Assembly (NCBI GenBank): GCA_017886875.1 | Contig: JAGHIZ010000026.1 | Location: 1 to 40,854 of the forward strand | DNA length: 40,854 bases | Direction of reading: 5' to 3' | Source of the DNA: Butyricicoccus sp. | GTDB lineage: Bacteria; Bacillota; Clostridia; Oscillospirales; Butyricicoccaceae | Shown here: positions 33,998-40,854 of the stretch, piece after piece | How positions within the stretch are numbered: position 1 is the first letter of the stretch | Layout of the letters: each line of letters begins with the position of its first letter | The notes under the pieces: model-generated | The model's input: the letters and a program-made list of their open reading frames with translations, nothing else | Databases searched by the model: none | Told to the model about the DNA's origin: nothing | Position numbers and translations under genes: made by a program

Positions 33998-34016
33998 CAT
34001 GCGAGTGCAGATATTA

Positions 34017-35060
34017 TTATAACGTATTTTTCATATGTTTGCTAGTAGTGAAAATATATAAAATAAAAATACATATAACTAACATATACGTTTTAGGTAT
34101 CATAGGTATATATATATTTGTAGACACAGTAGGCACAGCAATAGGTAAAAATGCAGTAGTTATAAAACTCAATATAAAAGCAATTATACTATGTAAAATC
34201 TTACCTATAAAGCAATATTTAAATGAAAGTCCTAGTGGTTTTACTATACTAAGTGCTTGACACATAACGGATAAACCCCCAAATGCGAGCATTGCACTCA
34301 TTATTGCAATCAGTATATTAACAGGCATGTAAACCTCATGTAAAATCATAAGTCCACAAGTAAGTTCAAAAAAGCTATATAATACAGGATAACAAATATC
34401 TGGTAAAATTATATTTATATGTCTTAAAAAGGCTATTAAAACCGAGAAAAAAGTTAAAAATCCAGCTATTTTTATACTTGTTTGTGCAGCTTGTTCACAA
34501 CCATTTACTAAAGCTGTTGAAAAGTCAATATTTTTTGTGTTTTTATTATTTTCATATGAAACACATCTGTTATTTACAAAGAATTTGCCGCAAATTAGAG
34601 CTGAAACTATGTGTATAAAATATAATAATAAACCAAGTTTTACAGAGCCTAAAATACCTACACCACAAATTCCAACTATAAATGCCGGCCCTGTATTATT
34701 ACAAAATCCCAAAAGCCTTTCTGCCACATTTTTACTTATTTGCTTTGTTTTATAAAGTTCACATGCGGCTGAAACCCCCACAGGATAACCGCCTGTAAAC
34801 CCAAGCACAAGCACTCCTGCACATTCGCCAGATAAACCATATAATTTATGCATAATAGGACTAAAAATTTTGCCTAAAAACTTTGTAACTCCCGTTTGAC
34901 TTAGCAGGGTACTTGCCACAAAAAATGGAAATAATGCAGGTATTGCCGTCCTAAGTGCTAAATTTATTCCATTTAATGCACCCTCTTTGGCTATATCTGC
35001 AAACAAAATAACAAGTATAAAAAATATAAATGATATAACACCCGAAATTTTATTTGTCAT
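34017..35060 (-). CDS. ylbJ: Sporulation integral membrane protein YlbJ
   Basis: 347-residue membrane protein of the nucleoside-recognition (Gate-like) fold, with about eight TM helices (6-25, 40-60, 80-100, 120-160, 195-215, 220-250, 260-280, 325-342). Family features: LRTAIPALFPFFVASTLLS, LGFTGGYPVG and CNNTGPAFIVG. In B. subtilis ylbJ is a mother-cell gene required for heat-resistant spores. The run AAAGGGGGAAAA precedes the ATG. Divergent from yqfC across 107 bp. Placing it beside yqfCD, another sporulation pair, groups spore genes at one site. Confidence 0.92.
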   Translation of the reverse strand: MTNKISGVISFIFFILVILFADIAKEGALNGINLALRTAIPALFPFFVASTLLSQTGVTKFLGKIFSPIMHKLYGLSGECAGVLVLGFTGGYPVGVSAACELYKTKQISKNVAERLLGFCNNTGPAFIVGICGVGILGSVKLGLLLYFIHIVSALICGKFFVNNRCVSYENNKNTKNIDFSTALVNGCEQAAQTSIKIAGFLTFFSVLIAFLRHINIILPDICYPVLYSFFELTCGLMILHEVYMPVNILIAIMSAMLAFGGLSVMCQALSIVKPLGLSFKYCFIGKILHSIIAFILSFITTAFLPIAVPTVSTNIYIPMIPKTYMLVICIFILYIFTTSKHMKNTL

Positions 35061-35115
35061 TTTTTATTTTCCCCCTTTTTATAAGCTTATATTTATAAAT
35101 ATGCTCTTTTTTAAA

Positions 35116-35144
35116 TCATATTACACATTTAAACTGCATATTAT
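35116..35144 (+). promoter_or_regulatory. Sigma-E-like promoter of yqfC-yqfD
   Basis: TCATATT (35116-35122) fits the sigma-E -35 KMATATT, followed by 14 bp and CATATTAT (35137-35144) close to CATACAnT. Transcript start near 35,151. In Bacillus the yqfCD pair is sigma-E dependent, which agrees. Confidence 0.6.
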
Positions 35145-35167
35145 TTTGAGAAGGGAGTGGATAATTT

Positions 35168-35428
35168 ATGGGGCAGAAATTTACTCAAACAGAAATGATT
35201 GATGATTTAAATATAACTTTATCAAGAGTAGAACTAATAGGAAATCACCGTTTATCCATAGAAAATCATAAAGGCATTCAGGAATACAGTGATTTATCTA
35301 TGAAAATAGCTTTATCTGATGGTCATTTACATATAACAGGTCAAAATATGGAGATTTATAATTTAACCCTCAAGGAAGTAACTGTAATCGGTACTATAAA
35401 TTCACTTGAATATATCAAGGGGGTATAA
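35168..35428 (+). CDS. yqfC: Sporulation protein YqfC
   Basis: 86-residue small protein of the YqfC family, matching the C-terminal LKEVTVIGTINSLEYIKG and the middle IENHKGIQEYSDLSMKI signatures. GGGAG lies about 10 nt before the ATG. A sigma-E-like promoter precedes it. It ends 3 nt before yqfD, whose ribosome site (AAGGGGG) is inside the yqfC end. In Bacillus it is needed for normal spore formation; biochemical function unknown. Confidence 0.93.
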   Translation: MGQKFTQTEMIDDLNITLSRVELIGNHRLSIENHKGIQEYSDLSMKIALSDGHLHITGQNMEIYNLTLKEVTVIGTINSLEYIKGV

Positions 35429-35431
35429 AAA

Positions 35432-36658
35432 TTGATAATAAAGCTTCTATCTTTGTTGTTTGGCTATGTACGTATAACCATTCGTGGAAGCACCATTGAA
35501 AGATTTTTAAATGTATGTATAAAAAATGAAATAAAACTACATAAAATAGAGCGTAAAGATGAAATTTGTATGTGTGCATCGGTTTCTATTTATGATTTTC
35601 GCAGACTATTACACTATATGGGACGCACTGGCTGTCATGTGCATATAACAAAAAAAATCGGACTGCCTTTTTTTATTTATAAACTACGTAAACGTTATGC
35701 ATTATGGTTTGGTACAATACTTGCTGTTTTATTGTTTTTTGCGCTCACTAGCTGTATCTGGGTTATAGATATTGAAGCCAGTGGCGATATAGATTTAGTA
35801 GAGCTTAGAAAAAATCTAAATGATGCGGGTGCTTATACAGGTGCACCTATTTATTTTATAGACGAAACTAAAATAGCGCAAACAGTCAGATTTAATATGA
35901 AAACGCTTGATTATATATCTGTTAGCCGACTTGGTAACAGGCTTATAATTCAAGCAATAAATGATACTGATGCACCAGAAATACAAGATGATAAATCTGT
36001 AACTGGTATTGTAGCCTCCTATGATGGTGTTATAACTAAAATGGACGTTAAAGGCGGTTATCCTCTTGTTAAAGTTGGTGATGCAGTTTTACAAGGCGAT
36101 AAACTTGTAACTGCTCTTACTCCTCCTACAACTGAACAAGGCACTGGTCATATAGGACATAGTATAGCAAGCATAACTGCGGATACGCTTAGAACTGAAC
36201 AAAGTATAACATCACTCACTAGGCTAAAAAAAGAGTATACTGGCAAAACAAAAACGCAATTTGCTATTTTAATAGGTAATTTTAGAATAAATTTATATAT
36301 TGGCACTGGTATTTCAGGTATAGGCTGGGAAAAAACTGTATCAGAAAATCAACTTCATATAGGTGAAGGCACTTACTTCCCTATTAAAATTATAAGACAA
36401 GATTATAAAAAATATAATGTAACAGAAATTACTTATTCTGAACAAGCGATAGAACAAGAAATGCTAGAAAATGCAAAGGCTAGACTTAAAAACACTATGA
36501 TTTCAGGCGAAATAAACACTATTAGTTATACATCTGAAAAAAAAGATGATGCACTTATTTTAAATATAACTGCTCACTGCACTGAAGATATAGCATCAGA
36601 AATTTCTGAAGAAGGTCTTACACTTCCAGAAAAGCAAACTGAAAATACGTCACAATAG
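35432..36658 (+). CDS. yqfD: Sporulation stage IV protein YqfD (SpoIVB-type membrane protein)
   Basis: 408-residue protein required for sporulation in B. subtilis. One TM helix at about 91-112 (FGTILAVLLFFALTSCIWVI) separates a short N-terminal domain (1-88, including VRITIRGSTIERFLNVC) from a beta-rich C-terminal part, with GIVASYDGVITKMDVKGGYPL and VKVGDAVLQGDKLV resembling a lipoyl/barrel-sandwich fold. Start is TTG at 35432 after AAGGGGG. It is coupled to yqfC. In Bacillus phoH follows directly; here a 103-bp gap with its own promoter intervenes. Confidence 0.93.
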   Translation: MIIKLLSLLFGYVRITIRGSTIERFLNVCIKNEIKLHKIERKDEICMCASVSIYDFRRLLHYMGRTGCHVHITKKIGLPFFIYKLRKRYALWFGTILAVLLFFALTSCIWVIDIEASGDIDLVELRKNLNDAGAYTGAPIYFIDETKIAQTVRFNMKTLDYISVSRLGNRLIIQAINDTDAPEIQDDKSVTGIVASYDGVITKMDVKGGYPLVKVGDAVLQGDKLVTALTPPTTEQGTGHIGHSIASITADTLRTEQSITSLTRLKKEYTGKTKTQFAILIGNFRINLYIGTGISGIGWEKTVSENQLHIGEGTYFPIKIIRQDYKKYNVTEITYSEQAIEQEMLENAKARLKNTMISGEINTISYTSEKKDDALILNITAHCTEDIASEISEEGLTLPEKQTENTSQ

Positions 36659-36677
36659 CACCTTTTTTGCGGTTTGC

Positions 36678-36707
36678 TTGCTTACAATAAATACACTGTG
36701 ATATAAT
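36678..36707 (+). promoter_or_regulatory. Sigma-A promoter of phoH
   Basis: TTGCTT (36678-36683), 18 bp, TGA plus TATAAT (36702-36707, extended -10). It would drive phoH independently of the sporulation-type promoter of yqfCD. Confidence 0.65.
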
Positions 36708-36761
36708 GAAATCGGATAAATAAAAAATCAGGGATTGTTTCCTGAAAGGGGTTTTTAAAAC

Positions 36762-37745
36762 TTGTATAGTGAAAAAATATCTTTAGATGTATCTGTAATG
36801 CAAGATTTATTTGGTATTAGTGATAACAATATTGTGACAATAGAAAATGGTCTTTCTGTTAGTGTTTCTACTCGTGATGGTTATGTAAATGTATCTGGTG
36901 AAGAAAAACAAGTTAAACTTGCTATTGAAAGCCTAAAAACTCTTGAGAAAATGCATAAAAACGGTGAAACCCTAAATGATTTTGCTGTATCCCGTGCTAT
37001 TGATATGGTCAAAGAGGGGCAAGGCGATGAAATGGTTAATGCTATGACTGACACAATAGCAATCGCTCATAATGGTACTCCTATCAAATGTAGAACCATT
37101 GGTCAAAGAAAATATGTTGATGCAATTAGAAATAATACTGTTACTATTTGTATAGGTCCTGCTGGTACAGGTAAAACATATCTTGCTGTTGCAGCTGTTG
37201 TTGGAATGCTTAAACGCAGAGAAATTGAACGTATAATTATGTGTCGACCTGCTGTCGAGGCTGGTGAAAAACTTGGTTTTTTACCGGGAGATTTACAAAA
37301 TAAAGTTGACCCATATTTAAGACCGCTTTATGATGCACTTGATGAGCTTTTAGGACATGAAACCGTTCAACGTTACATTGAAAATCGTACAATAGAGATT
37401 GCACCACTTGCATATATGCGTGGTAGAACTCTTAAAAATGCAGGTTGTATTATTGATGAATGCCAAAACATGACATTAGTTTCTCATAAACTGATATTAA
37501 CCCGTTTAGGAGAAGGCTCAAGAATGATTTTAACTGGTGATATCACACAGATTGACCTTCCAGAAGGCACACAGTCTGGTCTTGCTAAGTGTGCAGAACT
37601 ACTTTCTGATATTGATGATATAGCAGTTATAAAGTTAAGCAGTAGAGATGTAATTAGACATAAGCTTGTTGGGCAAATTATCAAAGCATTTGATAAGTAT
37701 GAAGAATACAAAAAACCAAAAAAGCCTAATTTCCCTAAAAAATAA
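36762..37745 (+). CDS. phoH: PhoH family ATPase
   Basis: 327-residue ATPase related to helicase domains, linked to RNA metabolism and phosphate stress in some bacteria. KH-like N-terminus (about 1-90), Walker A GPAGTGKT (132-139), LGFLPGDLQNKVDPYLRPLYD (about 171-191, shown as landmark), Walker B-like D232ECQN. Start is TTG at 36762; AAAGGGG lies about 11 nt before. In other Firmicutes it is followed by yqfF and ybeY; here a terminator and a minus-strand recombinase fusion follow instead, with ybeY about 31 kb away. Confidence 0.95.
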   Translation: MYSEKISLDVSVMQDLFGISDNNIVTIENGLSVSVSTRDGYVNVSGEEKQVKLAIESLKTLEKMHKNGETLNDFAVSRAIDMVKEGQGDEMVNAMTDTIAIAHNGTPIKCRTIGQRKYVDAIRNNTVTICIGPAGTGKTYLAVAAVVGMLKRREIERIIMCRPAVEAGEKLGFLPGDLQNKVDPYLRPLYDALDELLGHETVQRYIENRTIEIAPLAYMRGRTLKNAGCIIDECQNMTLVSHKLILTRLGEGSRMILTGDITQIDLPEGTQSGLAKCAELLSDIDDIAVIKLSSRDVIRHKLVGQIIKAFDKYEEYKKPKKPNFPKK

Positions 37746-37747
37746 GC

Positions 37748-37779
37748 AAAATGCGTTTCCAATATTGGAAACGCATTTT
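37748..37779. terminator. Strong bidirectional terminator
   Basis: 16-bp perfect inverted repeat centred at 37763/37764 (arm AAAATGCGTTTCCAAT), flanked by T-rich sequence. It is shared by phoH (+) and the spoVT end (-), whose stop is at 37,782. Confidence 0.92.
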
Positions 37780-37781
37780 TT

Positions 37782-38228
37782 TTACATAGTGACATGTTTT
37801 GATAAAAAGCTTGCAGCGGTTTGAGTTAATTTTGTTTCAACATCAGTTGCAGCTATATCTTTATCCGACAAAAACGCTACACAACCAGTCACATCACCAT
37901 CGGAAATAATTGGTGTCGCAGCTATTACAGTATAATTATCCTGTTCAGAAACATGAATATTTTCTGCTTCTCCCTTATACTGATAAACTTTGCGGTTTTT
38001 CATGACATTATCTATTGCATCTGAAACTGTTTTTTCATAAACTTCTTTTTTTGCACCGCCTGCAGCTGCAATAACTGAATCTCTATCACAAATTACACAT
38101 GATAAACCTGATGTACGGCTAAGTGCATCTACAAGTTCATCTGCAAAAGTTCCCAATTCTCCCATTGGAGAATATTTTTTAAAAATTACTTCACCATCTC
38201 TATCTGTATAGATTTCCAGCGGGTCACC
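37782..38228 (-). pseudogene. spoVT: 3' part of spoVT, interrupted by recombinase element
   Basis: 148 codons matching SpoVT residues 31-178 (B. subtilis numbering). The start is abrupt at GDPLEIY. The first 30 codons, which include the LGRVVIPKEIRRTL segment of the AbrB-like swapped-hairpin DNA-binding domain, are not in the window. The frame is open and the C-terminal GAF-like sensor (about residues 50-178) looks complete, for example LSCVICDRDSVIAAAGG and TVIAATPIISDGDVTG. The terminator shared with phoH lies just after the stop. It is either a broken spoVT or an intact-by-excision split gene. Confidence 0.88.
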
Positions 38229-39947
38229 GCTACTTATAACATTGGCATGGAAAACCTTGTCCATATGCTTGTTAGTTTGCTGAACAATAGTATAATTTGT
38301 GATATTCTCCATGCCTAAATTAAAATTTACCGCTTTACCTACCAATCCACAATTTAAAATTTGGTCAACATCTGATTTTAGCTGTATTTCTAAACGGTTT
38401 TCATAAACCCAAATTTTTTCTATTATAAGCTGCAAATCTTTCTTTTCCAGTTTGTCTTTCTTTAGTACCTCATTAAAAATATCTATGGCTGTTTTTGCCA
38501 TACGATTTGTTTGAATGATAATGTTTCGCTTATCAGTTGCCATATTTATCTGAGACTGAATACCCTCAATTTTTTGCATGAGTTCGCTTTCCATCTCGTC
38601 ATAGGTTTCTTCGAGAATTTGCTCCCTATCTGGGTGCTTCATAATATCCCTTACACGCTGACGTTTCGTTGCTTTTAATTCCTCTTGCAAGTCTATTAAA
38701 ATATCCTCAAGATTTGCTGCTGTCTGTTTGGTTTCGGCTATATCTTGTTCTTCATTTTTTAAGTCCTCATTAAGCCTTTCTATCATACGGCTTGAGTTAT
38801 CTCTAACTCTTTGAATATAAACCTTTATAAGCTCGTCTAGCTTGTCTACACGTATATGGTGGCTTGTACAGCCCGATAAGCCACGCCTATGGTATGTACC
38901 ACAAGTGTATGCTGGCTTTAAATCTCGCCTGCTCATTGCAAACATAGGGCTACCACAATCGCCACACACCATAATCCCTGAATAGACGTTGTCATTGATT
39001 TTTGTTCCACGATAATTGGAGCGTGTACGTTGCTCTCTAAGTGCTTTTGTAGTTGCAAATGTACGATAATCAATTATTGGCTGATGATGATTTTCAATCA
39101 CAATTTGCTCTATCTCATCACGCTTAATATCTTTACCATTGATTTTAGCACGGGTATATTTTCCCTGTCTAAGTGTACCGATATAAAAATCATTATCCAA
39201 AATCCCTTGAACTGTTATAATCGCCCATGAATTTCTGACAATTCGTTTACATTCTCCGCCTGCTGCTTCTTTACGCATTTTCTCTGACATTCTAGGGGTT
39301 GGTATACCTTGGTCTGTTAGATAATTTGCAATCTTTTTATATCCCCAACCCTCGTCATTATAAAGATGAAAAATCTGGCGGATAATATCTGCTTCTGTTG
39401 GCACTACCTCAAACTGTTGTTGTTTATTGATAATATAACCATATGGTGCAGCACAAATCCACTGTCCATCTTGTTGACGTCTACGCACAACCGAACGCAC
39501 CTTTTTACTGGTATCTGTAACAGGCATTTCATTGATAAGAAACTGGAACTGAATTTTCAGCCAATCATCATCATTTGGAAAGTCGATATTATCTCCTATA
39601 GAAATAATTCTTGCCCCCACATCACGCAAATCTTCAAGCTCTACAAGTCCCCTACTATTTCGACGGGAAAAACGAGAGAAATCTTTTATAATTAAAATAT
39701 CTTTTTTATGGCTCATAAGCTCTTTTCTAAGAGCTTGATATCCTTCTCGTTGCTCAAATGTATAACCAGAACGGTCACGGTCTTCATAAAATGTTAGGCT
39801 TGAATTAGGAAAATATCTTTTCACATAATCTTCAATAATCGCCTTTTGGTTTTCAATGGAGGTATTATCTCTATCTAATTCTTCGTCCACTGAAATACGG
39901 CAATATCCAGCAATATCGAATTTTTCAGTCAATGTAATCAACTCCAT
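37782..39947 (-). CDS. Large serine recombinase fused in frame to SpoVT C-terminal part
   Basis: 721 residues. 1 to about 155: resolvase catalytic domain, nucleophile S19 (YCRISVDEE) with R17, and KDFSRFSRRNSRG (88-100). About 160-310: recombinase domain. About 325-365: zinc ribbon with C328, C331, C349, C360. About 385-500: coiled coil, then KIWVYENRLEI typical of TnpX/TndX-like recombinases. Residues 574-721 are SpoVT from its Gly31 onward (GDPLEIYTDRDGEVIFKKYS), ending in the complete GAF-like domain. The recombinase has no stop of its own before the SpoVT part. The start ATG lacks a clear ribosome site. It probably catalyses integration or excision of the element it lies in. Confidence 0.9.
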   Translation of the reverse strand: MELITLTEKFDIAGYCRISVDEELDRDNTSIENQKAIIEDYVKRYFPNSSLTFYEDRDRSGYTFEQREGYQALRKELMSHKKDILIIKDFSRFSRRNSRGLVELEDLRDVGARIISIGDNIDFPNDDDWLKIQFQFLINEMPVTDTSKKVRSVVRRRQQDGQWICAAPYGYIINKQQQFEVVPTEADIIRQIFHLYNDEGWGYKKIANYLTDQGIPTPRMSEKMRKEAAGGECKRIVRNSWAIITVQGILDNDFYIGTLRQGKYTRAKINGKDIKRDEIEQIVIENHHQPIIDYRTFATTKALREQRTRSNYRGTKINDNVYSGIMVCGDCGSPMFAMSRRDLKPAYTCGTYHRRGLSGCTSHHIRVDKLDELIKVYIQRVRDNSSRMIERLNEDLKNEEQDIAETKQTAANLEDILIDLQEELKATKRQRVRDIMKHPDREQILEETYDEMESELMQKIEGIQSQINMATDKRNIIIQTNRMAKTAIDIFNEVLKKDKLEKKDLQLIIEKIWVYENRLEIQLKSDVDQILNCGLVGKAVNFNLGMENITNYTIVQQTNKHMDKVFHANVISSGDPLEIYTDRDGEVIFKKYSPMGELGTFADELVDALSRTSGLSCVICDRDSVIAAAGGAKKEVYEKTVSDAIDNVMKNRKVYQYKGEAENIHVSEQDNYTVIAATPIISDGDVTGCVAFLSDKDIAATDVETKLTQTAASFLSKHVTM

Positions 39948-39967
39948 TTATATTATTTATAGATAAT

Positions 39968-39996
39968 ATTGTAACATGAGGACATAAAAAAATCAA
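39968..39996 (-). promoter_or_regulatory. Promoter of the serine recombinase
   Basis: Minus-strand TTGATT (39996-39991), 17 bp, TGT plus TACAAT (39973-39968, extended -10). Predicted transcript start about 14 nt before the ATG, so the leader has no room for a normal ribosome site and none is seen. Confidence 0.6.
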
Positions 39997-40208
39997 TAAA
40001 CTATTAAAAATGCGACCTGAGTCAAATATATTATTATATAGTAATCGTCAACTTTTCACCCGTCTTGAAGTAGTTTCCAAGAAAATGTAATATAACGAAG
40101 GAGTCTTAAGAAGTATAAAGTAGTCTAACGTAGTGACCAGTATTCTGTCAGACTTTGAGAAACTACAGTAAAGTGTGGTGTATTTGAATGAAAAAAGATA
40201 TAAGATGC

Positions 40209-40232
40209 CTAGAGCTTTTCTGAAAACTCTAG
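40209..40232. terminator. Hairpin at the end of the IS5-type element
   Basis: CTAGAG-c-TTTTC / GAAAA-CTCTAG stem with one bulge, followed on the plus strand by CTTTTT. It lies 10 nt past the transposase stop, so it may be a terminator or part of the IS terminal repeat. The IS end cannot be fixed with only one end visible. Confidence 0.4.
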
Positions 40233-40241
40233 CTTTTTATG

Positions 40242-40854
40242 CTATTTCAACAAAATGGCAATATAAGTGATATAAATAAAGGCAAGAAAAGAAGACGCAA
40301 GCTTATCATAACGAGTAGCAATGCGTCTAAATTGTTTCAATTTAAGGAAAAAACATTCAATTAAATGACGTTCTTTGTAAGTATTCTATCATATAGCCAA
40401 GGATTGATAGCATTTGATTTTGGTGGTATTACATAATCTGCATCATGTGTTTGAATGTAATCTAATATTTTGTTTGTACCATAAGCTTTATCTGCTAAAA
40501 TTGTGCTATTAGATATATCAATATCAGATAAAATATCTATTGCAACGGAAGAATCATGTATATTGCCACCACTTAATTTAAAACAAATTGGATTACCCAA
40601 CCCATCGACTACTGCATGAATTTTTGTGCTCTTTCCTCCACGACTAGTACCTATAAATTGATTATTTTCGCTGTTTATAGCCCTTTTTTTGCACCCGCAC
40701 TATGCGGATGTACCTTTATTACTGTAGAATCTAATGATAAATTTTCCATATCTGCATCTGCATTTAATGCTTTAAAAATATTTATCAGTGTACCATCGTC
40801 ACGCCATTTACAAAATCTACTATATACAGTCTTCCATGAACCATATCTTTCTGG
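40242..40854 (-). pseudogene. IS5-family (IS427-like) transposase, two overlapping frames, frameshifted
   Basis: The visible part begins in the first frame at the window edge (PERYGSWKTVYSRFCKWRDDG, then MENLSLDSTVIKVHPH with the first catalytic Asp) and stops at 40,675. An A7 run (40,684-40,690) in GCA-AAA-AAA-G is a canonical -1 slippery heptamer leading into the second frame (GTSRGGKSTKIHAVVDGLG, then LADKAYG with the second Asp). Near 40,379-40,381 a single T appears to be missing: translation hits a stop at 40,361, while the expected continuation YKERHLIECFFLKLKQFRR with the catalytic Glu reads on in another frame to a stop at 40,242. This copy is probably inactive. The 5' end is outside the window. 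Confidence 0.85.

Larger units (their letters stand above)
38229..40854 (-). mobile_element. Recombinase-bearing element inserted in spoVT (right end outside window)
   Basis: One junction is inferred near 38,221-38,231, where SpoVT homology starts (minus-strand GGTGACCC region). The element contains the serine recombinase and an IS5-type transposase. The 261 bp between them (39,948-40,208) hold the recombinase promoter and otherwise no gene. I searched them for the missing spoVT 5' codons and found none. The second junction, with spoVT codons 1-30, should lie beyond 40,854. The extent and cargo are unknown. Confidence 0.65.

Noticed and set aside
35076-35104. Sigma-E-like promoter for ylbJ (GCATATT-N14-TATAAAAA, minus strand)
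   Set aside because: The start of transcription would fall on the ribosome site itself, leaving no usable leader.
40130-40138. GTAGTGACC as the second attachment core
   Set aside because: Wrong orientation and only partial similarity to the junction sequence; no spoVT codons next to it.
39948-40208. Missing 5' part of spoVT directly upstream of the recombinase
   Set aside because: No frame on the minus strand resembles the AbrB-like N-terminus (LGRVVIPKEIR pattern).
1-40854. CRISPR array, riboswitch or rRNA
   Set aside because: No regularly spaced repeats, no recognised riboswitch core before any gene, and no rRNA-like segment were seen.

Overview
The window comes from the chromosome of a low-G+C, endospore-forming Firmicute, most likely an anaerobic gut-type Clostridia member. 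It is AT-rich, with strong AGGAGG-type ribosome sites, frequent TTG starts and sporulation genes (ylbJ, yqfC, yqfD, dacF-type carboxypeptidase, spoVT). No species call is possible from the sequence alone.

Layout. (1) 0.2-9.3 kb, minus strand: a compact run sbcD-sbcC-ybeY-dgkA-era-yqzL-recO-mutS2, mixing DNA repair (SbcCD, RecO, MutS2), ribosome maturation (YbeY, Era) and lipid/undecaprenol kinase (DgkA). It includes a 37-codon yqzL that overlaps recO. (2) 9.4-12.8 kb, plus strand: recQ with an unusual C-terminal Myb/SANT-like tail, followed closely by a PAS-GGDEF diguanylate cyclase. (3) 12.8-13.4 kb, minus: a RelB/RelE-type toxin-antitoxin pair with a palindromic operator over its promoter. 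(4) 13.4-18.4 kb: a TetR regulator divergent from an MMPL/RND exporter and a secreted coiled-coil partner. (5) 18.5-23.4 kb, minus: a three-gene exopolysaccharide unit (EpsD-like glycosyltransferase, priming sugar transferase, O-antigen ligase/polymerase with TPR tail). (6) 23.6-26.5 kb, minus: tRNA-Gly(GCC), a HAD phosphatase-LUD fusion and malQ. (7) 26.7-32.3 kb, plus: trmB, a TIGR01212 radical SAM gene, a Na/Pi cotransporter, and a sigma/anti-sigma pair preceded by an ECF-like autoregulatory promoter. (8) 32.4-37.7 kb: a D,D-carboxypeptidase, a small Cys-rich protein and ylbJ on minus, then yqfC-yqfD (sigma-E-like promoter) and phoH on plus.

(9) 37.8-40.9 kb, minus: the most notable locus. 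A large serine recombinase is fused in frame to the last 148 codons of spoVT. The match to SpoVT begins abruptly at Gly31 of the B. subtilis protein, so the first 30 codons, half of the AbrB-like DNA-binding hairpin, are missing. The simplest reading is a recombinase-bearing element integrated inside spoVT, comparable to the skin element in sigK, with one junction near 38,228 and the other beyond the right edge of the window. The visible part of the element also carries an IS5-type transposase gene with a -1 slippery site and an additional inactivating frameshift. The spoVT part has no stop codon, which suggests either selection on an excised, restored gene or recent insertion.

Bidirectional terminators separate most convergent units and consensus sigma-A promoters can be placed in front of many transcription units.
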